This document shows, piece after piece, positions 7,632-16,598 of a stretch of DNA of 64,000 nt. This DNA comes from Haloplanus salinarum (GTDB lineage: Archaea; Halobacteriota; Halobacteria; Halobacteriales; Haloferacaceae). Position 1 is the first letter of the stretch. Each line of letters starts with the position of its first letter. The stretch covers positions 2,170,001 to 2,234,000 of the forward strand of contig NZ_CP101823.1 of NCBI RefSeq assembly GCF_024498175.1, in the 5' to 3' direction. Made by a program: the position numbers and the translations under genes. The notes beneath the pieces were generated by a model, which was not told the DNA's origin, made no database searches, and saw only the letters and a program-made list of their open reading frames with translations.

Positions 7632-9272
7632 TCACCGATCCACCTCTCCTATAATAGTGTCGAGACTCCCGAGGGTCGCGACAAGGTCGGGAACGTACTC
7701 ACCCTCCGCCATTGCCGACAGCGCTGACAGATTCGAAAATGACGGCCCGCGGATCTTGAACCGGGCAGGGGTCTCGGTGCCGTCGGCACGGATGTAGATC
7801 CCGAGTTCGCCCTTGGCCCCTTCCACAGCTTTGTAGCACTCGCCAGAGGGCTTCAGCGTTCGCGGAACGTTAGCTTGTACGGTACGCTCCTCGTTCGGCC
7901 AGTCTTCGAGAAGATCCACGCACTGTTCCACGATGGCTGCTGACTCCTCGATCTCCCGCAGGCGGACGAGTACGCGGGCGAAGTTGTCGCAACCGTCCTC
8001 GGTGACGACGTCCCACTCTAGCCGGTCGTAGTAGCCGTAAGAGTCGTCTCGTCTGAGATCGTAGTCGATGCCGGAGCCGCGAGCGACTGGGCCCGTGCAA
8101 CCGTACTGCTTTGCAACCTCCGGCAGTAACTTACCGGTGTCGACACAGCGGACCTGGAGGACTTCATTGCTCGTCAGCAGGTCGTGATACTCGTCGAGCC
8201 TCTGTGGAAGATCGTCAATGAAAGAGCGCACGTTATCAAAGAACTCCCCGCGGGGTTCGGGGATGTCCCAGACGACGCCGCCGACCCGGGAGTAGTTGAA
8301 CATCATCCGTTGGCCGGTGAGGTCTTCTAAGAGGTCCTGAACGATTTCCCGGTCTCGGAAACCGTACATAGAGGTAGCGTTGAACTCGCCACTGACGTCT
8401 AGTGCATACATCGCAGTGAATAGCAAGTGCGAGAGGATGCGTGACAGCTCGGCGCTCATCGTCCGGATGACCTGCGCGTACTCGGGGACTTCGGTATCGG
8501 CTAGGTCCTCGATGACGCGGGCGTAGGCCCACTCGTTGAGCAGGCCCGCCCCACCCCAATCCCATCGGTCGGGGTACGGCATAATCTGGTGGCGGTAGGT
8601 ACCCTTCTGGCACATCTGTTCCTCACACCCATGGATATACCGGATATCCGGCTCGACATCGGTCACCTGTTCGCCGTCGAGAACCACCTCAAGGTGAAGC
8701 ACGCCGTGGGTGGACGGATGGTGGGGCCCGATGTTGAGGAACATCGTGTCTCCCTGCTGAGTATCATCTTGAACAGGGTTGGCGTGCTCGCGCAGCGTCA
8801 CGATTTGCGGCTGGGCCTGATCGTGGTCGTTCTGGAGCGGGTGCCCCTGCCACGTCTCTGGGAGCAGAATGCGCCGGAGGTTAGGATGGTCTTCGTATTC
8901 GATACCCACGAGGTCGTAGGCCTCCCGTTCGTGCCACTCCGCTGTCCGGTAGACCGGCGCAGCGGACTCGCTGACTGGGTTGTCCTTCGTCGTCGGAACG
9001 ATGACCGATAACTCACGCGCCCGGTCATCGTAGCTGGTAAGATGATACACCGTCTCGAAATGGTCGTCGTACTCCTGGGCGGTTACACACGAGCAGTGGT
9101 CAAACCCGACTTCCGAGCGAAGCGTCGAGGGTGCCTTCTGGACGTGATCGGCTCGAATCACGAGCGCGGGGGCGTTCTGGTGTGAGTCACGGTTGACGAT
9201 GACATCGTCGGGGAGGGCTGTGACCGCCTCGTCCACGAGTCGGTTGGCGGTCGAGGACTGTTGCTGTTGCAT
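7632..9272 (-). CDS. nuoCD: Orphan NADH-quinone oxidoreductase subunit C/D fusion
   Basis: The protein has about 546 residues. The N-terminal NuoC (30-kDa) domain ends in REAYDLVGIEYEDHPNLRRIL, and the NuoD (49-kDa) domain begins NIGPHHPSTHGVLH and contains MSAELSRILSHLLF and the C-terminal FKIRGPSFSNL. Both domains are complete, as in the usual haloarchaeal fusion. In complex I this subunit helps form the quinone pocket and carries the path from the terminal Fe-S cluster. No nuoA, B, H, I or J-N gene is nearby, so this is a stand-alone copy. The quinone-pocket signature reads YIHGCEEQMCQ, with Gly where Arg is usual after IH. The start at 9272 is chosen over 9323 because the first 17 codons look non-coding. 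Confidence 0.85.
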   Translation of the reverse strand: MQQQQSSTANRLVDEAVTALPDDVIVNRDSHQNAPALVIRADHVQKAPSTLRSEVGFDHCSCVTAQEYDDHFETVYHLTSYDDRARELSVIVPTTKDNPVSESAAPVYRTAEWHEREAYDLVGIEYEDHPNLRRILLPETWQGHPLQNDHDQAQPQIVTLREHANPVQDDTQQGDTMFLNIGPHHPSTHGVLHLEVVLDGEQVTDVEPDIRYIHGCEEQMCQKGTYRHQIMPYPDRWDWGGAGLLNEWAYARVIEDLADTEVPEYAQVIRTMSAELSRILSHLLFTAMYALDVSGEFNATSMYGFRDREIVQDLLEDLTGQRMMFNYSRVGGVVWDIPEPRGEFFDNVRSFIDDLPQRLDEYHDLLTSNEVLQVRCVDTGKLLPEVAKQYGCTGPVARGSGIDYDLRRDDSYGYYDRLEWDVVTEDGCDNFARVLVRLREIEESAAIVEQCVDLLEDWPNEERTVQANVPRTLKPSGECYKAVEGAKGELGIYIRADGTETPARFKIRGPSFSNLSALSAMAEGEYVPDLVATLGSLDTIIGEVDR

Positions 9273-9386
9273 CGTCCTTCGGCTGTCAGTTCTCAGTATA
9301 GTTCCGTAGCCACGCTGCCTCACTAGTGGTGTGATTTAAACCTAGATCAGCGAGGTATTTTATTGCGCGCAGTTTTGGCTGACGCT

Positions 9387-10043
9387 ATGCGATACCTCAC
9401 CGCGTTAGTCAAACCAGATGGAGGGGCAGCATTCCATCCACTCGGAGAGGAACTGACGGATGACCCGTCGATCAGGCGGCGGGCTATCCATCATCTTGAG
9501 CTTCTTGAAGATGATACTGTCCTCCTGTTTGCCGAGGCAAGCGGCAGTAAGGAACGGTACAAACAGATTATGGAGGATTCATCGTATGTCCTCAGTTATC
9601 TTACTGCGGGCGAAGATCGGTGGATGGCTGTGAGCCAATTCGAACCGACAGAAGCGGTTCACCGATCCCTTAAACTGCAACAGGAATCGCTGCTGGTGAT
9701 CGAGACTCCGATTCATTTCACGTCTGAGAATCATCTTAAAGTCACCTACCTTGGAACTGACGAAACGTTCAGTAAATTATACGAATACGCCGAGGAGATG
9801 GATCAACTCACGTTCGAAGTCCTTGGGATGGGTGATTATGAGTCCGACAAATCATCGCTCAATAGGATGATTACACCGAGGCAGGAAGAAGTGCTTGAGG
9901 CAGCCGTTGATTTAGGATATTATCGTGAACCCCGCCAAGCGTCGCTCGAAGACATCAGCGAGATTGTTGGGATTTCTCCCGGAACAGTCGGTGAGCACCT
10001 TCGGAAAGCTGAAGAACGCGTGTTCAGCGAACTCGTTCACTAA
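9387..10043 (+). CDS. HTH-10 (bacterio-opsin activator type) regulator
   Basis: The protein has 218 residues. A haloarchaeal N-terminal sensor domain (about 1-150) precedes a C-terminal HTH-10 domain with the signature LTPRQ-like ITPRQEEVLEAAVDLGYY and the helix ISPGTVGEHLRKAEERV. Such proteins are haloarchaeal transcription factors that often control neighbouring redox or membrane genes. It is divergent from nuoCD, with 114 bp between the starts, so it may control that operon. The start is at 9387 (MRYLTAL) rather than 9363. Confidence 0.8.
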   Translation: MRYLTALVKPDGGAAFHPLGEELTDDPSIRRRAIHHLELLEDDTVLLFAEASGSKERYKQIMEDSSYVLSYLTAGEDRWMAVSQFEPTEAVHRSLKLQQESLLVIETPIHFTSENHLKVTYLGTDETFSKLYEYAEEMDQLTFEVLGMGDYESDKSSLNRMITPRQEEVLEAAVDLGYYREPRQASLEDISEIVGISPGTVGEHLRKAEERVFSELVH

Positions 10044-10165
10044 TCGTAGCGTCGGTGAGATCCTCACCGTACAGTAGACAGAAGCTTCGGGATATATAAG
10101 CAGCCACACCCATGCGGCAGTCCTCGTATTCAGCTTTGTCGCGTATTTCCCTCCACGGGAACACG

Positions 10166-11207
10166 ATGTCTACGACGAAACCCAGACCCATAACCACAGA
10201 GGCGGTTACAAAGACTGATGCATCGTTGTTCAGTGGGCACGATGTCGAATCGACCTATCGTAACATCAACGGCGTGCAGTTACACGTCGTCACTGCCGGT
10301 GATTCCGACGCACCTCTATAGTAGCGATTGAAACTGTTTGCACAGCCGACCGTACGCAGTACTGCGATCGGCTGTGTAATGACTTTCAATCGCTACTATA
10401 GTTGTCCTTCTGCACGGACATCCCGATTTCTGGTACGGCTGGCGTGATCAGATCCATCCGCTCGTTGAGGCCGGCTTTCGTGTGGTTGTTCCGGATCAGC
10501 GAGGCTGTAATCTGAGCGACGCACCTGATGAGGTTGATGCCTATCGACAATCGAAATTAGTCGCTGACGTGCGCGAATTGATTCACAGCGAGGGACGCGA
10601 CTCGGCCCACGTAGTCGGACACGATTTCGGCGGGTTCGTCGCTTGGAACGTGGCACTCCGCCATCCATCTGTCGTTGACCATCTTTCAATTCTAAACGTA
10701 CCACATCCAACGGTGTATCGAGAGACCTTACGGTCTAGCCTCGAACAAATCGTCCGGAGCTGGTACGTCTGGTTCTATCAGGTACCGAAGCTCCCCGAGT
10801 GGATGCTGCGTCGGAACGATATGGCCAATATGGTTGACTCGCTTGAAATAACTTCGAACAAAGGAACATTCGACGAAGAAACGATTAACCGCTACAAGGC
10901 GGCTTGGCAGCATTCAGGCATTGAGCCGAGGATTAACTGGTATCGTGGATTCCGTCGGTCGGAACGCTCATCACGCGACACCGTTACCCAGCCGATGCTG
11001 ATTTGTTGGGGAGAAGATGACATCGCACTTCGTCCCTCGATGGCCGAAAAAAGCCTTGACTACTGTGAAGACGGTCAGTTAGAGATGTTTCCTGACGCAT
11101 CACATTGGGTACATCATGAGCGTGAAGAGGTTACTGATGCGCTAGTCCGTCATCTCACGGGGAACAACAGACTCGAATCAACCGAGTCGGTGAAACCGCA
11201 CTATTAG
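10166..11207 (+). pseudogene. Alpha/beta hydrolase (epoxide hydrolase-like) split by a MITE
   Basis: The first part (10166-10318) encodes the N-terminal strands, and the rest (10401-11207) continues in the original frame once the 80-bp insert and one TA are removed: APL joins VVLLHGHPDFWYGW. Family hallmarks are the oxyanion motif HGHPDFW, the nucleophile elbow GHDFGG, a lid domain with aromatic residues, an acid in CWGEDD, and the catalytic His in DASHWVHHE. That is a complete epoxide-hydrolase or haloalkane-dehalogenase-like protein of about 320 residues. The insert adds 82 bp (not a multiple of three) and an immediate TAG, so the gene is inactive as it stands. The coding remainder looks undecayed, so insertion is recent. 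Confidence 0.85.
10319..10398. mobile_element. 80-bp MITE, TA target duplication
   Basis: Perfect 15-bp terminal inverted repeats TAGTAGCGATTGAAA / TTTCAATCGCTACTA bound an 80-bp element with a second imperfect palindrome (CACAGCCGA...TCGGCTGTG) inside. It is flanked by TA on both sides (10317-10318 and 10399-10400), and removing one TA plus the element restores the hydrolase reading frame. TA duplication points to mobilisation by an IS630/Tc1-mariner-type transposase, absent from this window. Confidence 0.85.
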
Positions 11208-11252
11208 TCTCCGACGGGAGCGACATTCGCTCTGTTGGCGAAGTCGTTCTCG

Positions 11253-13110
11253 ATCACAAAGCAATTTGAGATCCGTATGCATTGAAACTACCAGCCTCCA
11301 CTTTGGTTATCCTGTGAGGTTGAGACTACAGCGGGATTAGCAGGGCTGTGATGCGTGGTTTCGGCCGAATCGATGAGCAGAAACTGGTTCAGATCGCTTT
11401 CTGAACGGCCGTTATTGTTGGATGGTCAATTTATTCGGGGTGTTTCCGAGACCGCGGATAGTGTAGCCACTCAGACGCCGCTTTACCACGGGTAAAGACC
11501 CTCGCTATCCGATTCCAGTTCCCTTCTTCAACAGCGTAAGAGTGTTGTCGGCCGTCACGATCGGCGAATGGTCATATTCACCGGTCAAATCGACCTGTAC
11601 CAGCAAATCGACCGCTCGCCAGATAGAGTACAGCAGACAGGCAAAGGCGAAGTAGAAGAATCGAAGTCCGAAATCCTTCGACGTCGTCGCCGCCATGAAT
11701 CGCTTTATCGACTTGTAGCCGCTCTCGATCTCCCATCGGTAGCCATACTCGGTGAGGTGACCACTCCCGCAATTCGACATGAACACCGAATACTGCCGGT
11801 GATCGTCGTGCTCTGAGTCCTCTTTCCGCCGGTAGATCAGCGTCGTCTCGTGCCATTCGTTCTTGCCGAGGTGGAGCTTCCGGTCGGTCTCGTAGCGGTC
11901 TTGGTGCCGTTGGAACAACCGCTTGGCCTGGGCTTTCTCGCTGGTCTGCATCCGCTTGGGAACGACGTAGGAGTGCCCGCGCTGGCTGATCATCTCCAGG
12001 ACATGCTGACTATCGAACTCCCGGTCCATCAGCACGTTATCGACGTGAACGAGGTCCTCAGCCGAATCGAGCAAGTCCTCGACGATTTCTAGTCGTGTCT
12101 CTCCCTTTCGGACGGGGCGCGCGTCCAGCACAATCGGGACGGCATTCCCGACCAACTGCACCGTCGCCCACTGGTAGGCGTACTCGTCGGTCTTCTCTTT
12201 CGTCCCGATGATTTCGTCTTCGTGGCCCGTTCTATCGCCTGTGAAGGGGTCAGCTTCGGTAATGTTGATCGCGACGATCCCGGCGCGGAAGAACTCCTTC
12301 GTCCCCCCGACCTCGTCGATGAGTTGCCGGACCGCCTGTCGGTACATCTCACGAATCTGCTCGATAGGGAGATCACGAATCTGGTCGCGATGCCCGTGTC
12401 CGAGTGGTGTTCGATCACGCGTCGACTCGTGGATGAAGCTCCGAGCGCCCTCGTTGGCGGCCAAGTTCTCACGGAGCCCTAAGTAGGTCTGTAAGCCCCA
12501 GTAAGCGTTCTCGGAAATTTCACAGCCCTCGCACGATCGAGCGAGAAAGCGGGGAACACGACGCGACTGACGTGGTCAGTGATCCTCCCTGCCTTGTCGA
12601 GGAGGGCCTGATCGTCAGAGTCCGATCCGGTAGCGTGGGGGCCTCGATCCGGGAGGTTCCGTTCTGGTTCGCGTGGTACGGCGACATCCGCGTTTTGTGC
12701 TTTGATCAGGATCGTTCGAGTTGCTTTCTGGACCGTCTCGCGGATATCTCGCGTGAAGCGCTCGTTCCAGCTGCGCCATAATGTCGACTGATCGGGCACC
12801 ATCTCCAACTCTAGGCGTTCGCAGAGTGCGGGATGGCTATCGAGGTAGTTGAGGGGTTCTTTTTCGTGCTCCCATCCGTAGAGTTCTTTCAGCACGAACA
12901 CGCGAAAGAGAGTGTCCATCTCGTAGCGTGTCGACCTTCCACAACAGTCGTGAGCCTCGAATCTGAAGGAGGCTAGCGGGAGTACGCAGACGAACTTCTC
13001 AACGGAGTTGTGGCTCTCGTGGTCAAACCACGCCTCTGAGACTGTCCGCATATCTGATTCCAGTCCAGCGAGCGACGTTCGATCGTACAGCGGTGTCGAA
13101 TTATATACCG
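11253..13110 (-). mobile_element. Decayed DDE insertion sequence, copy 1
   Basis: The region similar to copy 2 runs from about 11253 (ATCACAAAG..., followed by GTATGCATTGA) to at least 13110. Left-end sequence is non-coding for about 250 bp and includes a degenerate version of the TGAGAC-N5-GTCTCA hairpin seen intact in copy 2. No terminal inverted repeat could be fixed by eye. The transposase inside is broken, so the element cannot move by itself. Confidence 0.6.
11505..13051 (-). pseudogene. DDE transposase, copy 1, frameshifted
   Basis: This is a two-part reading frame. The 5' part (13051-12479) has the N-terminal domain with PDQSTLWRSW. The 3' part (12464-11505) has the catalytic core with DNVLMDREFD and WEIESGYKSIKRF, the D and E of an IS4-superfamily DDE transposase. 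The frames separate by a one-base loss near 12531-12539 (LDR to CEGCEISENAYWGL), after which the 5' frame runs into TAG. About 45 N-terminal residues present in copy 2 are lost or out of frame upstream of 13051, with an in-frame TGA before PVYNSTPLYD. The 431 bp at 11803-12233 are identical to copy 2. Confidence 0.75.
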
Positions 13111-13260
13111 GTCACTCAACATTGGACCGACGCGAAATTTTCCGGAAAACAGTACGATGAGACAACTCATTTACTCCCATGAGAATTGGTGGAGTAGGCA
13201 TGCCGCAACGCGCCGGTCTCGATCCGCCGAGGAAGTGGCGCGAGATACCGAGGGAGGCGC

Positions 13261-14136
13261 TCAGTCGTGTCCGCGCCCATCTGGAGAGGGTGTCTGTGTG
13301 GGTCCCAGGGTGTCGGCTTCTGTGAGGAGCGCCACCAGATCCGCTTCCGTCACTGGCTGTGCGGTCGTCCCCAGCCCTGCATCGCGAGCCACACGGACCG
13401 CACTCGGCGGGTGAAGGTTCGCGTCCGACAACAGCGCGTCGTCGTAGAACACCGCTTTGGGCGTTCCGCTTCCGACGACGTTGCCGTCGGCCATCACGCA
13501 GACTCGGTCTGCGACTTCAGCGGCAAATTCGAGGTCGTGCGTCGACAGGACGACGCTGATACCGTCCTCGTGAATCTGCTTGATCCGGTCGGCGACCAGT
13601 TGGGACCGCTCGGGGTCGAGCCCTGCGAGCGGTTCGTCCAGCACGACCACGCTCGGTTCGAGGACGAGCACGCCGGCGAGGCCGACGAGGCGTTTCTCGC
13701 CACCGCTCAGATAGTGAGGAATCCGGTCTTCGAGGTGGCCCGCGTCGACAGTCGCGAGCGCCTCACGAGCGCGTTCTCTCGCTTCGTCACCGGGGACGCC
13801 GTAGTTCTGGAGGCCGAACATCACGTCATCGAGGACCGTGGGCGCGACGAGTTGCGTATCGGCGTCCTGGAAGACGAACCCGACTTCCCGCCGCGCGTGT
13901 GCCTTGTTGTCTTCGGTGATCGGCGTGCCGTCGACGACGAGTTCGCCGTCGTCGGGAACGAGCGTCGCGTTCAGGTGTTCGAGGAGCGTCGACTTCCCGG
14001 CACCGTTGCCACCGACTAAGGCGACGACTTCGTCGGGGTACACCGAGAAGTCGACGTCGTGCATGCCGACCGTCCCGTCTGGGTAGGTGTGGGCCTCACA
14101 CTGAAGATCGACGAGCGGTGAATCGTCTCGACTCAC
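13261..14136 (-). CDS. cbiO: ECF-type nickel/cobalt transporter ATPase
   Basis: The protein has 291 residues. Walker A is VGGNGAGKSTLL, the Q-loop is FVFQDADTQLVAPTV, the signature is LSGGEKRL, Walker B is VVVLDEPLAGLDP and the H-loop is STHD. Gln-Asp after the Q-loop and the sequence following Walker A match CbiO/EcfA-type ATPases. The GTG start at 14136 overlaps the cbiQ stop (GTGA). It is the last gene of the cbiMNQO operon and energises metal uptake across the cytoplasmic membrane. A C-terminal extension of about 60 residues ends in a charged tail. Confidence 0.88.
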   Translation of the reverse strand: MSRDDSPLVDLQCEAHTYPDGTVGMHDVDFSVYPDEVVALVGGNGAGKSTLLEHLNATLVPDDGELVVDGTPITEDNKAHARREVGFVFQDADTQLVAPTVLDDVMFGLQNYGVPGDEARERAREALATVDAGHLEDRIPHYLSGGEKRLVGLAGVLVLEPSVVVLDEPLAGLDPERSQLVADRIKQIHEDGISVVLSTHDLEFAAEVADRVCVMADGNVVGSGTPKAVFYDDALLSDANLHPPSAVRVARDAGLGTTAQPVTEADLVALLTEADTLGPTQTPSPDGRGHD

Positions 14137-14945
14137 AGTCTCACCCCGTAGACCGCGACCGCTGCGTAGCCGACGACAGCGACGTACGACCCGATCACGA
14201 CGAACAGTTCGTGGACCGGCGGTCGCGAGACGTCGCCGTACAGCGTGATGTCGCCGTTGTAGCCACGGGCTTCCATCGACTTGACGAGTCGTTCTGACTG
14301 TTCGATCGCCGACAACATCGTCATGCCGAGGATTCTCGCGTACAGCCGTTTGTTCGACCAGAACTCCGAGAAGTTCGCACCACGGGAGAGTGCGGCTTTC
14401 ACGAGGTCCTCGAGCGTCTCGATCATGACGAACGTGAACCGATAGGTGAGCAACGCGATCTGGTCGATTGGCCGCGGGAGTAGTCGCCCGAGCATGTACG
14501 CGACGTCCGTGTATTTGGTCGTCATCGACGCCGTCAGCGCAAACGTGACGACCGTGAGTGATCGACAGCTGAGCTCCCCGAAGAGCACGAGCCCTGCCCA
14601 CGTGACAGAAAGTTCACCGAGCGGTGTCGAGAGCGCGCCACCGATCGGTGTCCCCGGTTCGAGGAACGCCAGCGGCCCGGCGACCGAGACGATGAACAGC
14701 ATCGGGAGCGTGTACCAGCCGGCCAACCGTCGGTATGGCAGTCCTGCGAGTCCGTAGACCACCAGTACGGCTCCGTACAGTCCGGCCAAGAGCGCAAGGC
14801 GGTTGAACACCGTGACGGCGAGGACGAGTGCACCGACGACGCCGACCTTCGTCCATGGGTTGACGCGGTGTAACGGTCCGTCTCGCCGTTCGGCGAACGC
14901 CGTGATGAGCCGCGGATCGGGAACGTGGTTCGAGAGTGTCGTCAC
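14133..14945 (-). CDS. cbiQ: ECF-type nickel/cobalt transporter transmembrane protein
   Basis: The protein has 270 residues, with four or five membrane helices in the N-terminal two-thirds and the two coupling Ala-Arg-Gly-like motifs of CbiQ/EcfT: SRGANFS and SMEARGYNGD, which contact the ATPase dimer. A GTG start at 14945 lies 2 bp after the cbiN stop, so the usual Shine-Dalgarno spacing is absent and translation is probably coupled. Its place between the small cbiN-like gene and cbiO, in the order M-N-Q-O, is the standard operon layout. Confidence 0.85.
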   Translation of the reverse strand: MTTLSNHVPDPRLITAFAERRDGPLHRVNPWTKVGVVGALVLAVTVFNRLALLAGLYGAVLVVYGLAGLPYRRLAGWYTLPMLFIVSVAGPLAFLEPGTPIGGALSTPLGELSVTWAGLVLFGELSCRSLTVVTFALTASMTTKYTDVAYMLGRLLPRPIDQIALLTYRFTFVMIETLEDLVKAALSRGANFSEFWSNKRLYARILGMTMLSAIEQSERLVKSMEARGYNGDITLYGDVSRPPVHELFVVIGSYVAVVGYAAVAVYGVRL

Positions 14946-14947
14946 GG

Positions 14948-15271
14948 TTACCGAGCCGGGCGTTCTCCGTCCTCGAAGCCACCGTAGCGGTCGACGTAGA
15001 CGTACAATCCGATACCGAGGACAACCAGTACGAGGACGATCGCGCCGAATTCGAGCATCATTCCGCCCTTCCGAATGGGGCCGGCCACCACGATGCCGCG
15101 GCCGAAGTCGACGAGCGCGCCGCCACTCTCTTGGACACCACGCTGAAGTGCCTGTGCGGAGCGTTTGGCCCACGGCAGTGCGCCGCCGGTTGCGGTGAAG
15201 CCCCAGTAACCAGCGGCGAGAAAGGCAGCGAAGAGGCCGGCAAGGCCACCGTACTGCTTCCAGCGCTGCAT
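14948..15271 (-). CDS. cbiN: CbiN-like small membrane component
   Basis: The protein has 107 residues with one membrane helix at each end (about 8-26 and 72-94) and an extracytoplasmic loop between, the topology of CbiN/NikN. Such subunits are needed for metal insertion into CbiM/NikM. The sequence lacks the common PDGLE signature, so the call rests on topology and on its position directly between cbiM (TGATG overlap) and cbiQ. Confidence 0.7.
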   Translation of the reverse strand: MQRWKQYGGLAGLFAAFLAAGYWGFTATGGALPWAKRSAQALQRGVQESGGALVDFGRGIVVAGPIRKGGMMLEFGAIVLVLVVLGIGLYVYVDRYGGFEDGERPAR

Positions 15272-15951
15272 CAGGTGGTCACCCCAGTCGGCTCCTCCTG
15301 GGTGTCACGGTCGGCAAGGCCGACGAGGTCGGGGCGGACGGAGGCGAGGAACTGAACGATGAAGCCCGTCAGGATACCCTCGATGACGGCGACGCCGAGG
15401 TTGAGTCCGACGAGACCGGCGACGGCAATCGTCAGATCACCGCGCGGCAGCGCGCTCCCGTTCACGCCGCTGATGACGATGATCGCCCCCATCAGGAACG
15501 CGCCTGCGGAAAGGCCGAGCGTCGCGGCACTGGCGCTGGCGGGGAAGACGTCCCAGTCCATTCCCATCAGGGTCTTGAACGCGTAGTAGGCGACGATAGC
15601 TTCGCTCGCGTTGACGAGCGTATTCGCGCCGATCAGACCGACCGCACCGTGCCCGAGCGCCGCCGAGAAGATGTTGACGACCAGCGCGATCAACGCACCG
15701 AGCAGCGGCCCGGCGAGAATCCCAACGAGGCCGGTGAGGTTCATGTGGATGCCACCCCAGACGGGGATATTCAGCTGGAAGATTGCGAAACTCGCTGCCG
15801 CACCGATGCCGGCGAGTGCGATCTGGTGGGTCTTGATGCCACCTTTCCGGACTCGGTAAACTACAGCACTGATCAGTCCGACGCCAAGCAGCGTCCAGAG
15901 TACCAGTGCCCATAGCGGGAACGAGCCTTCTCCGAGGTGAATGTGTGCCAT
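15271..15951 (-). CDS. cbiM: Nickel/cobalt substrate-binding membrane subunit
   Basis: The protein has 226 residues with about six helices. The start at 15951 gives MAHIHLGEG. If Met1 is removed, the mature N-terminus is Ala-His-Ile-His, with a histidine at position 2, as needed for the amino-terminal metal site of CbiM/NikM proteins. GGIHMNLTGL and GANTLVNA match the conserved helices with a third His. An ORF extension to 16017 reads through the promoter and is rejected. A TATA-like box about 30 bp upstream indicates a leaderless transcript. The metal (Ni or Co) is not decided by the sequence; neighbouring NikR genes favour nickel. Confidence 0.87.
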   Translation of the reverse strand: MAHIHLGEGSFPLWALVLWTLLGVGLISAVVYRVRKGGIKTHQIALAGIGAAASFAIFQLNIPVWGGIHMNLTGLVGILAGPLLGALIALVVNIFSAALGHGAVGLIGANTLVNASEAIVAYYAFKTLMGMDWDVFPASASAATLGLSAGAFLMGAIIVISGVNGSALPRGDLTIAVAGLVGLNLGVAVIEGILTGFIVQFLASVRPDLVGLADRDTQEEPTGVTT

Positions 15952-15978
15952 CTCTGGTTTGCCAATTCTTGTTGCAAT

Positions 15979-15996
15979 TATAATAAGGTTGCTGTA
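15979..15996 (-). promoter_or_regulatory. cbiM promoter with shared TACAGCAA motif
   Basis: In gene orientation the sequence is TACAGCAACCTTATTATA, with the TATA-like part about 28-35 bp before the cbiM ATG. The same motif, TACAGCAAGGTTATTA, lies upstream of the adjacent nikR-like gene (16575-16590), so TACAGCAA next to the TATA box may be a metalloregulator site. Confidence 0.5.
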
Positions 15997-16089
15997 CTGG
16001 ATTAAGCAAGCTAACAATCATAGCGTAGAATGAGACAGTATATTGATAGAGAACGGAGTCGACTTTTGTCGGCGCGAATGATTTCGAAC

Positions 16090-16521
16090 CTACTGCTCGC
16101 TGATCTGTGCGTTCATGGCATCGACGGGTAGGACCGTGTATTCGACTGAAACTGACTCGTCTGCTCCTCTAACGGTTCCGATGAAACGCAGGACATCGTC
16201 GTGCGCGGCTTCGATGACGAACGTCTCGACACAACCGGCGTTCCCTTCGAGGCAGTTGTGGGAATTCGACCGGATCGACGCTTCGAATTCGTGGCGGATA
16301 TCCATCATCCGGCGTTCGATTTCCGGTTCGTCGTAGCCGAAGACAGCAGTAACTGTCGCCAATACCCGCCGACCCTCGTAGTCTGTCTCTTGGTACTCTT
16401 TGAGTAGTGACTGGCACGCTTCGCGGATGACCTCACTTCGTCCGGTGTAACCGTGTTCTTCCGCAAACGTATCGAGATCGTCTCGGAGTCGCTCCGTCAT
16501 CGAGGAGCTCACGATGGGCAT
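16090..16521 (-). CDS. nikR: NikR-family regulator with altered metal site
   Basis: The protein has 143 residues: an N-terminal ribbon-helix-helix (1-45, [12 protein letters not shown]) and a C-terminal ACT-like domain. The usual NikR nickel ligands (E. coli H76, H87, H89, C95) are changed. Aligned with the second NikR here, H76 is Phe (RHEFE), H87 is kept, H89 is Cys (SHNC), and the spacing to the last Cys is one residue longer. It may bind another metal or none. The gene lies between the ABC operon and cbiMNQO, co-directional with both, and shares a promoter motif with cbiM. Confidence 0.78.
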   Translation of the reverse strand: MPIVSSSMTERLRDDLDTFAEEHGYTGRSEVIREACQSLLKEYQETDYEGRRVLATVTAVFGYDEPEIERRMMDIRHEFEASIRSNSHNCLEGNAGCVETFVIEAAHDDVLRFIGTVRGADESVSVEYTVLPVDAMNAQISEQ

Positions 16522-16574
16522 ATATTAAAAATTGTCTCAAAGATAATAGTAATAGCAGTCTAGTAAACCGCTAT

Positions 16575-16590
16575 TAATAACCTTGCTGTA
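16575..16590 (-). promoter_or_regulatory. Promoter motif of nikR-like gene
   Basis: TACAGCAAGGTTATTA in gene orientation, 54-69 bp before the start, matches the cbiM motif at 14 of 16 positions. The TTATTA part would serve as TATA box, giving a leader of roughly 25-30 nt. Confidence 0.45.
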
Positions 16591-16598
16591 AGAGCGTA

